A stretch of 64,000 nucleotides of DNA from Anaerolineae bacterium (GTDB taxonomy: Bacteria > Chloroflexota > Anaerolineae > Anaerolineales > Anaerolineaceae): contig JABLWW010000019.1 of the NCBI GenBank assembly GCA_013178295.1, forward strand, positions 45,794-109,793. Direction: 5' to 3'. The notes beneath the pieces are model-generated. The model searched no databases, was not told where the DNA came from, and saw only the letters and a program-made list of their open reading frames with translations. A program made the translations under genes and the position numbers. Positions 56,299-64,000 of this stretch are shown piece by piece (within the stretch, counting starts at the first letter, position 1; each line of letters begins with the position of its first letter).

Positions 56299-57165
56299 AT
56301 GGGTATGATGAAATATCGCACAGTTGAGAAGGACTCGTTTTTCACACGTCTGGACTTTCGTCCCAAGCTGTTGATGATTGTCATTGTTTCGGTGGTTGCC
56401 TTTTTGTGGGAAAGCCCGCTGCTGGGCGCCGCGCTGGGCGTGTTTTTGATCGTCGCCTGCCTGCTGGCAGGGCTGAAGGTTTCGTATATCCGTATGCTGC
56501 TGCTGATTATGCTGCCGTTTTATGTGCTGCTGCTGGTGGCGCACGGCATTTTTGATGAGGAACTGGTGCTCAATTATCTAGGGCAGGAACGTCTGCACTA
56601 TATGTTCCGCTTTCCCGGCGGCGGCGAGCTGTTTGGGGCGGCGGGGATGTCGTGGGAGGGGTTTTGGTACGGCGTCAACATCATCTTCAAGACGCTCTCG
56701 CTGACCCTGGTCATCCCGCTGGGGATTTTCACCACCGACGTTGACCGCATGATTGTGGGGATGGTCAAGTCGCGCATCCCCTACAAGATCACGTTTATTT
56801 TTTCGTCCACGCTGCGCTTCTTCCCGCTGCTGTTTGAGGAGATTGGCGCTATCATTCAGGCGCAGCGGCTGCGCGGGCTGGCGGTGGAGGATATGAACGC
56901 CATCCAAAAGGTCAAGGTGTATGCCAAGGTTGCTATCCCGCTTATCCTGAGCGCCATGGTCAAATCGCAGCAGCTGGAGGTGGTGCTGCAATCGAAGGCG
57001 TTTTCCGGCTCGCCCGACCGCACTTACCTGCACAGTTCCGACCTGACCCGCACCGATTATCTGCTGGGGGGCATCTTTCTATTCCTGTTTGCCCTGGTGT
57101 TGGCGCTGTATTTTCTGTACGGGGTTGGCAAATACAGCGTGCCGTTTATTGCATGGGAAGCATAA
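56299..57165 (+). CDS. ECF transporter T component
   Basis: 288-aa transmembrane coupling protein with about five to six hydrophobic segments. The cytoplasmic coupling region shows FSSTLRFFPLLFEEIGAIIQ and AQRLRGLAVEDM (first xRG motif) and, after AKVAIPLILSAMVKSQQLEV, the second motif as SKAFSG, where the usual ARGF/ARGY Arg is lost. Start ATG 56299 is preceded by GAGGGAG. The gene ends only 3 nt before the methyltransferase-like gene, so they must share a transcript. Confidence 0.9.
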   Translation: MGMMKYRTVEKDSFFTRLDFRPKLLMIVIVSVVAFLWESPLLGAALGVFLIVACLLAGLKVSYIRMLLLIMLPFYVLLLVAHGIFDEELVLNYLGQERLHYMFRFPGGGELFGAAGMSWEGFWYGVNIIFKTLSLTLVIPLGIFTTDVDRMIVGMVKSRIPYKITFIFSSTLRFFPLLFEEIGAIIQAQRLRGLAVEDMNAIQKVKVYAKVAIPLILSAMVKSQQLEVVLQSKAFSGSPDRTYLHSSDLTRTDYLLGGIFLFLFALVLALYFLYGVGKYSVPFIAWEA

Positions 57166-57168
57166 GAG

Positions 57169-58041
57169 ATGCCGACACTGACCAGCCGCAACGGTTCGCT
57201 GACGTATGGCGCAGGGTATCCCACCCTGCTGATTAACGACCAGCCGCGCATTATGGACCAAGACCCACGTGTGAAAGACGAATTGATGGCGGGCAGGGTG
57301 GATTTGCTGGTGGAGATTGCCCGCCGGGGGGCAGCGCTGGGCGCCGATATGGCCGCTGTTCTGGTCACGGATGTGGATGTGGATGAGGTGGAGATGCTGC
57401 CGCGCGCCGCGGTGGCAATCCACAACGCGCTGGGCTGTCCGATTGGACTGGACACGCGCAACCCTGAGGCGCTGGCAGCCGCGCTGGAGGCGATGCGGCC
57501 CTACCGTTGTTTTGTCTCTTCGGTGAGCGGCGAGCCGGGCGTGATGGAGGCGATGCTGCCGGTGGTCAAACGCTATAACGCTGTGGTGGCGGGGATGCCG
57601 ATGGGACGCTATTCGCACCTGGTGCCGATGAGCGTGGAGGGACGGCTGGCGGAGGCGCGTTATATCCTGGAGGTGTGCGCCGGGTACGGCATCCGCCGCG
57701 AGGATGTGGTGATGGACGGCATCTGCATGGCGGCTTCGACCCTGGTGGCGGGCGCCTTCCGCATCACGCTTGAGACGCTGGCAGCGTTCCACAGCCAGCT
57801 GGGCTGTGCCACACTGCTGGGGATTGGCAACGCCGGGCATGGTATGCCCGACCCGACACGCATTGATCTGGCGTTTTTGCTGGGCGCCATGCCCTGGGGG
57901 CTTGATTCGGCGCTGGTTGACCCGCGCACGGTGGCGCTGCTGGAAAGCGTGCGCGGGATGGATTTTTTGACCGAGCGCGACCCGACGGGCAAGCGTTATT
58001 TGCAGCACTGGCGCGCCAAGAATGGCAAGATAAGGGTGTAA
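57169..58041 (+). CDS. Methyltetrahydrofolate:corrinoid methyltransferase-like protein
   Basis: 290-aa TIM-barrel protein of the pterin-binding (DHPS/MeTr) superfamily. AcsE-like landmarks: GCPIGLDTRNPEALAAALEA, CFVSSVSGEPGVMEAMLPVV, YNAVVAGMPMGRYSHLVPMS, RREDVVMDGICMAASTL, LGIGNAGHGMPDPTRIDLAF and LDSALVDPRT. The N-terminal GENINTTR-type pterin motif is replaced by LLINDQPRIMDQDPRVKDEL, so pterin binding may be altered. It starts 3 nt after the ecfT stop, linking its substrate to that of the transporter. No corrinoid-binding protein or MtaA/MtbA-type partner lies in the window. Role in using a transported methyl donor is inference. Confidence 0.78.
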   Translation: MPTLTSRNGSLTYGAGYPTLLINDQPRIMDQDPRVKDELMAGRVDLLVEIARRGAALGADMAAVLVTDVDVDEVEMLPRAAVAIHNALGCPIGLDTRNPEALAAALEAMRPYRCFVSSVSGEPGVMEAMLPVVKRYNAVVAGMPMGRYSHLVPMSVEGRLAEARYILEVCAGYGIRREDVVMDGICMAASTLVAGAFRITLETLAAFHSQLGCATLLGIGNAGHGMPDPTRIDLAFLLGAMPWGLDSALVDPRTVALLESVRGMDFLTERDPTGKRYLQHWRAKNGKIRV

Positions 58042-58043
58042 CC

Positions 58044-58112
58044 CGATGGGGCAAGCCGATGGGGCAAGCCGCATCTACGCATGTTTGTAGACGGGGCAAG
58101 CCGCATCCTACG
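58044..58112. repeat. Short GGGGCAAGCC repeats
   Basis: Three partial copies of GATGGGGCAAGCC, one after another, in the 77-nt gap between convergent genes; related to the 18-bp palindrome elsewhere. Confidence 0.5.
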
Positions 58113-58118
58113 GCATGC

Positions 58119-60440
<2,322 letters not shown>

Positions 60441-60538
60441 AGCTGACGTATTTCGCTCTCTTCACGGGAGATTGTGCCGCGTTCAAAAAGATGCTTAACA
60501 CTATTATACGCAAAATACAGCGCAAGCGCGCGGGGTTT

Positions 60539-61939
60539 TTATGTCAGCGGCAGACACAGGGTGAAGGTGCTGCCCTGGGCGGGGGTGCTCTCGGCGGTCA
60601 GCTGACCGCCGTGCGCCGCGGCAATCTCGCGGGCGATGGTCAGCCCCAGCCCCATCCCGTCCGAATTGTGGCGCACCTCGCGCCCGCGGTAGAAAGGTTC
60701 GAAGATGAAAGCCAGTTCTTCAGGGGGGATGCCTTTGCCGCTGTCGCGCACACGCAGCAGCAGACTGCCCTCCGCCGCCTCAGCCGTTACTTCCACCTCT
60801 CCGCCGGACGGGGTGTAGCGGATGGCGTTGCTGATCAGGTTGCCCAGCGCCTGCCCAATGCGCTGCGGGTCAAACACCGCCTCCGGCAGGTCAGGGGCGA
60901 TGTGCGTCTGCCAGCGCAGACCCTTGCGCTGGGCTTCTTCGCCCCATGGGGCAAGCAGGGGCGGCAGCCATTGCGCCACGGTCACCGGCTGGCGTTCGAG
61001 TTCGAGCGGTTTTGCGTTGCCCTCCAGGCGTGCCAGGTCGTCGAGCATGCGCCGCAGGGTGCGCACCTCGCGCTCCATGCCTTGCAGCAGTTCGGCGCGC
61101 AGGGCGGGCTTTTTCACCGCGCCGCTGTTGAGTGCCTGGATGGCAGACAGCAGCGCTCCCAGCGGACGCCCCAGCTCGTGCACCGTGTTGGCAAGCTGGC
61201 GGCGGCGCAGTTCTTCGGAGGAGTGCAGCCGGTCGAGCAGGGTGTTGAACGCCCGCGCCAGCAGGCGCACCTCGCCCGGACCTTCCTCGCGCAGCGTCTG
61301 CGGCGGCGCGCCGCCTTCGGCAAGCTGATACACCGCCCGGCTGGCGTTTTTCAGCGGGCGCTCCACATCGCGCGCCAGCAGCAGCCCCAGCAGCAGCCCG
61401 CCAATCACACCTGCCAGCGACACCCACAGCGTGATGCGCCCCAGCAGTTCCGAACGGGCATACAGCCCAGCCAGCGGGTTGGTCAGCCAGACAAACCCCA
61501 CCAGCTGCCCGTCGCGGCTGACCACCGGCACGATCACATCCGAAATCTGCGTGCCGTAGTAGCGCACCTCGGCGCGCGGCTCTTTTGCCAGCAGGCTTTG
61601 CAGGTCGGGCATGGCATACACCTTGCCGACAAACTGGGCGTCGCGGGCATCGCTGGAGACCACCAGCCGCCCCTGCGGGTCGAAAAGCATCAGTTTAGCG
61701 CTCAGGCGCGGGCTGATGCGCGCCGCAAACGCCTGCGCCTGGGCTGGGTCTTGCCAGATTTCCACCGACGTGATGGAAGCCTCAGCCACCAGCACCGCCT
61801 GACGGATGAGTTCGTTGGCAATGCCCGCCAGCACCACCTGGGTTTGCAGCAGGAAGTTGATTGCCAGCGCCACGATGGGGACGATGACCAGCACGGGCAG
61901 CAGGATGCTGATGAAGAGACGGGCGCGCAGCGAATGCAC
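60539..61939 (-). CDS. Membrane sensor histidine kinase
   Basis: 466-aa kinase. TM1 at about 8-35 and TM2 at about 165-190 flank an outer sensor domain of about 130 residues (LRARLFISILLPVLVIVPIV, later ISDVIVPVVSRDGQLVGFVW), followed by HAMP (ERPLKNASRAVYQLAEGG). The phospho-acceptor His lies in ANTVHELGRPLGALLSAIQA; the HATPase shows NLISNAIRYTPSGG, DSGKGIPPEELAF and GMGLGLTIAREI. Start: GTG 61939 has GGAGGG 5 nt upstream, and the alternative ATG 61960 lies in the end of the regulator gene. Cognate regulator is directly upstream. Confidence 0.92.
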   Translation of the reverse strand: MHSLRARLFISILLPVLVIVPIVALAINFLLQTQVVLAGIANELIRQAVLVAEASITSVEIWQDPAQAQAFAARISPRLSAKLMLFDPQGRLVVSSDARDAQFVGKVYAMPDLQSLLAKEPRAEVRYYGTQISDVIVPVVSRDGQLVGFVWLTNPLAGLYARSELLGRITLWVSLAGVIGGLLLGLLLARDVERPLKNASRAVYQLAEGGAPPQTLREEGPGEVRLLARAFNTLLDRLHSSEELRRRQLANTVHELGRPLGALLSAIQALNSGAVKKPALRAELLQGMEREVRTLRRMLDDLARLEGNAKPLELERQPVTVAQWLPPLLAPWGEEAQRKGLRWQTHIAPDLPEAVFDPQRIGQALGNLISNAIRYTPSGGEVEVTAEAAEGSLLLRVRDSGKGIPPEELAFIFEPFYRGREVRHNSDGMGLGLTIAREIAAAHGGQLTAESTPAQGSTFTLCLPLT

Positions 61940-61940
61940 T

Positions 61941-62639
61941 TCACCCTCCGACGGGGACATATTTGTAGCCGCGCCCGCGCACGGTCAGCAGACGCTGCGG
62001 GGCGTCGGGGTTGGTTTCGATTTTTTCGCGCAGCCAGCGGATGTGGACATAGACCACCTGCGGCTGTCCGGCAAATTCTGCGCCCCACACCTGCGCAAGA
62101 AGATCATCGGTGGTCACCAGCTTTCCGGGGCGGCTTGCCAGGGCATACAGCAGGTCGAACGCGCGCGGCGAAAGCTCCAGCGCACGCCCGGCGAGGGTGG
62201 CGGTGTGCGTTTCGGGGTCAATAAACAGGTCGCCAGCCTGGACAGCGCGGCTGGCAGGGGCGGCTTGGGCAGATGGGGCGGTGCGGCGCAGTACGGCTTT
62301 GATGTGCGCCAGCAGGACGTCAAAATCGAACGGTTTGGTAACGTAGTCGTCTGCCCCCAGTTCCAGCCCCAGCACCTCGTCCAGTTCGCGCCGCCGCGCG
62401 GTGAGCAGGATGACCGGCAGGTGCATGTCCTCGCGCAGGATGCGCAGGGCGTTGAGACCGTCCATGCCCGGCAGACCGATATCCAGCAGCACCAGGTCGG
62501 GCGGCTGAAGCCGCGCCATCTGGATAGCGTCCTCGGCGCTGGCGGCGGTGCGCGTCTGATAGCGGCTGCGCTCGAGGTTGAACGCCAGACTGCGCCGCAG
62601 CAGGTCGTCGTCATCCACAATCAAGATAGAAGCTGCCAT
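61941..62639 (-). CDS. OmpR/PhoB-family response regulator
   Basis: 232 aa: receiver (1-115; LIVDDDDLLRRSL, phospho-Asp in LVLLDIGLPGMDGLNALRI, LTAR, KPFDFDVLLAHI) and winged-helix DNA-binding domain (135-230; LELSPRAFDLLYALASRPGK, RWLREKIETNPDAPQRLLTV). ATG 62639 with a TATAAT at 62666-62671. Its stop almost touches the histidine kinase start (TGAAGTG), the arrangement of a two-gene operon. Target genes are unknown. Confidence 0.95.
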   Translation of the reverse strand: MAASILIVDDDDLLRRSLAFNLERSRYQTRTAASAEDAIQMARLQPPDLVLLDIGLPGMDGLNALRILREDMHLPVILLTARRRELDEVLGLELGADDYVTKPFDFDVLLAHIKAVLRRTAPSAQAAPASRAVQAGDLFIDPETHTATLAGRALELSPRAFDLLYALASRPGKLVTTDDLLAQVWGAEFAGQPQVVYVHIRWLREKIETNPDAPQRLLTVRGRGYKYVPVGG

Positions 62640-62862
62640 CTTTGCCCAACATCCCGGCTGGATTCATTATATCACGGTGGGGGGAGGAAGCCTGCCGCGC
62701 GGCTTGTTTTCCTCGTTGTGTCCGGGCTGGTGACATCCATCGCCAAAAAGGGTGAGCATCTCATTTTACTTTTTCTGCGCAGTGGTGCTATACTTCTTTC
62801 AATCGGGGGTTTTTTTTTACAGCGCTTATCCTTGTTGCCTTTATTCGTACCCGGAGGAGATT

Positions 62863-63198
62863 ATGGAAAATATGTTGCCCCCCAAAAAAGACCACGCCGG
62901 TTTTGCCATTGCATCGCTGGTGGTGGGAATTCTCAGCCTGTGCCCGGGCGTCTTTCTCGCTTGCCTCGGCTGGCCTTTGGCGCTGGTTGCCATTGTGCTG
63001 GGAATCCTTGGATTGAAATCCTCGCGGCGCACGCTGGCGATTGTCGGTATTGTGCTGGCTGTGCTTGCCATCCTTGCCGGGTGCGTCTATTTTATCTACG
63101 CTGATCTTGGCGGGGAGGAGCTGCGCGGGCTGCTTAAGACTTTCGGCGGGCTGATGGAGACACTGCGCCATCTGCTCCAGACGATCATCGGGCGGTGA
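62863..63198 (+). CDS. Small membrane protein, DUF4190-like
   Basis: 111 aa. A hydrophilic start ENMLPPKKDHAGFAIASLVV leads into two membrane segments (GILSLCPGVFLACLGWPLAL, VAIVLGILGLK and LAIVGIVLAVLAILAGCVYF), then an amphipathic C-terminal tail. The KDHAGFAIASLVVGILSL opening is typical for DUF4190-type proteins. GGAGGAG precedes ATG 62863; the in-frame extension from 62752 has no ribosome site. It is followed 12 nt later by a lipoprotein gene and may be in one operon with it. Function unknown. Confidence 0.78.
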   Translation: MENMLPPKKDHAGFAIASLVVGILSLCPGVFLACLGWPLALVAIVLGILGLKSSRRTLAIVGIVLAVLAILAGCVYFIYADLGGEELRGLLKTFGGLMETLRHLLQTIIGR

Positions 63199-63210
63199 GT
63201 GGAGGCAAAG

Positions 63211-64000
63211 ATGAGAAACCGTTGCTGTTTGAACAGACGTTGTGGTGTGTGGGGGGTCATCAGCGTGCTGCTGCTCGTCTCGCTGGCGTGCGGAACAGGC
63301 GGCAGTGATGATAGCGGGCAGACGCTGGAGCAGACGCGCCAGGCGCTGCAGGGGACACAGCTTGCCATCCAGGCGCTGGCGCAGACCGTCCAGGCAACTG
63401 CCCTGCCCAGTGAGCCGCCTCCCCCGCCGACCCCGGTAGTGCCCACCAAGCCGCCCCAGCAGCCAACGCAGAGCACCAAGCCGACCCAGCAAAAACCCAA
63501 TCTGCCGCAGCCCGCGGCGGGTGTTGCCACCTTTGATCTCACGGTGGTCAACCGCAGTGCAGACCGCACCATCTGCTATCTGTATGCGGCGCCCAGCAGC
63601 AGCGACAGCTGGGGCGACGACCTGCTGGGTGGGCAGAAGACGATTCCCCCCGGCGCTTCGGTGACGGTCAAAAAACCCGGCGGTGTATATGATATCTCGG
63701 TGGATGACTGCAACGGCAACAACCTGGCGGAGGAATACAACATCAAGCTTACCAAAGCGCTCACCTGGACGTATTGGGGCGCGGCGGCGGGCGCCAAAGC
63801 GGTTTGCGGCGATCAGGTGTGCAGCGCAGGTGAGACTGCCGCCGCATGTCCGGCCGACTGCGGGGGAGGCGGCAGCGGCTTCTGCGGCGACGGCGTGTGC
63901 GGCACGTATGAGAACACGTGCAACTGCCCTGAGGACTGCGGCAGTGCCTGCGGCGACGGGATGTGCGCGGATACGTGCGGCGAGGACGCTACCACTTGCC
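63211..64000 (+). CDS. Lipoprotein with C-terminal Cys-rich CGDGxC repeats (3' end outside window)
   Basis: Partial, 263 codons visible. Signal peptide with lipobox SLAC (VISVLLLVSLACGTG), a coiled-coil-like segment (QTLEQTRQALQGTQLAIQAL), a Pro/Thr/Gln-rich linker, then a beta domain (ATFDLTVVNRSADRTICYLY...) about residues 108-200. From about residue 205 on there are repeats of the form CGDxxCxxxExxxxCPxDC at CGDQVCSAGETAAACPADCG, CGDGVCGTYENTCNCPEDCG and the open third unit CGDGMCADTCGEDATTC. ATG 63211 has GGAGG upstream. Such repeats occur in secreted proteins as disulfide-rich modules that may bind Ca2+; the protein is expected on the outer surface. Confidence 0.8.
   Translation, partial: MRNRCCLNRRCGVWGVISVLLLVSLACGTGGSDDSGQTLEQTRQALQGTQLAIQALAQTVQATALPSEPPPPPTPVVPTKPPQQPTQSTKPTQQKPNLPQPAAGVATFDLTVVNRSADRTICYLYAAPSSSDSWGDDLLGGQKTIPPGASVTVKKPGGVYDISVDDCNGNNLAEEYNIKLTKALTWTYWGAAAGAKAVCGDQVCSAGETAAACPADCGGGGSGFCGDGVCGTYENTCNCPEDCGSACGDGMCADTCGEDATTC

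Overview
The window is GC-rich (roughly 63% by eye), almost fully coding and carries no rRNA or tRNA that I can see. The mix of genes suggests a Chloroflexota bacterium, most likely class Anaerolineae: DppBC and MalFG-type permeases, a GH3 glycosidase, a PknB-like kinase, FHA proteins, many PAS/GAF/HD-GYP/GGDEF sensors, paired DUF4258/DUF2283 genes and lipoproteins with canonical lipoboxes. This assignment is inference from gene content; no marker gene is present.

Layout. 1-2.7 kb (-): oligopeptide-type ABC permeases and the start of a two-FHA-domain protein that runs off the left edge. 2.8-6.8 kb: small membrane protein, lone ChlI-like ATPase, UPF0718 permease, CPNC mini-thioredoxin and ArsR repressor. 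6.9-13.9 kb (-): a sugar utilisation locus (LacI regulator, lipoprotein binding protein, MalF, MalG, GH3 glycosidase). 13.8-14.3 kb: repeat-rich spacer. 14.3-17.5 kb (+): ArsR, DGC protein, Acr3 arsenite exporter, AbrB-radical SAM fusion. 17.5-22.4 kb (-): DUF7919-GNAT fusion, M28 peptidase, lipoprotein, FGGY kinase. 22.7-24.7 kb (+): cyclopropane-synthase-like methyltransferase overlapping a geranylgeranyl-reductase-like flavoprotein. 25-30.9 kb: glycosyltransferase, MOCOS-like PLP enzyme, deoxyribose-phosphate aldolase, LuxR-type regulator, site-2 protease. 31-35.3 kb (-): ZnuA-like lipoprotein, Fur/Zur regulator, remnants, NTF2-like protein, Ser/Thr kinase with a transglutaminase-like outer domain. 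35.6-44 kb (+): histidine kinase, frameshifted REC-HDOD protein, REC protein with degenerate HD-GYP domain and a giant PAS/GAF/HD-GYP phosphodiesterase. 44-45.2 kb: FKBP, then an AT-richer DUF4258/DUF2283 cassette between perfect 29-bp direct repeats. 45.3-50 kb (+): PotD-like lipoprotein fused by overlap to a CACHE-HAMP-GAF-PAS-GGDEF-EAL receptor, reminiscent of NspS-MbaA. 50-52 kb (-): polytopic GT39-like protein. 52.1-58 kb (+): ROK regulator, ECF transporter (S, fused A1A2, T) and a methyltetrahydrofolate:corrinoid methyltransferase-like protein, with a strongly structured RNA between S and A. 58.1-62.6 kb (-): diguanylate cyclase and a two-component system. 62.9-64 kb (+): small membrane protein and the start of a Cys-rich lipoprotein.

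Themes. Cyclic-di-GMP control dominates: two GGDEF enzymes with intact I-sites, one EAL and one intact HD-GYP, plus HDOD and degenerate HD-GYP adaptors. Metal and metalloid handling recurs (two ArsR clusters with a common ATTC-N8-GAAT operator, Zur/ZnuA). Several genes have a -10 box exactly 6 nt before ATG, which indicates leaderless mRNAs. GC-rich palindromic repeats recur in intergenic gaps. The best candidates for something new are the ECF/methyltransferase island with its structured RNA, the lipid methyltransferase-reductase pair, the polyamine receptor pair and the direct-repeat cassette.
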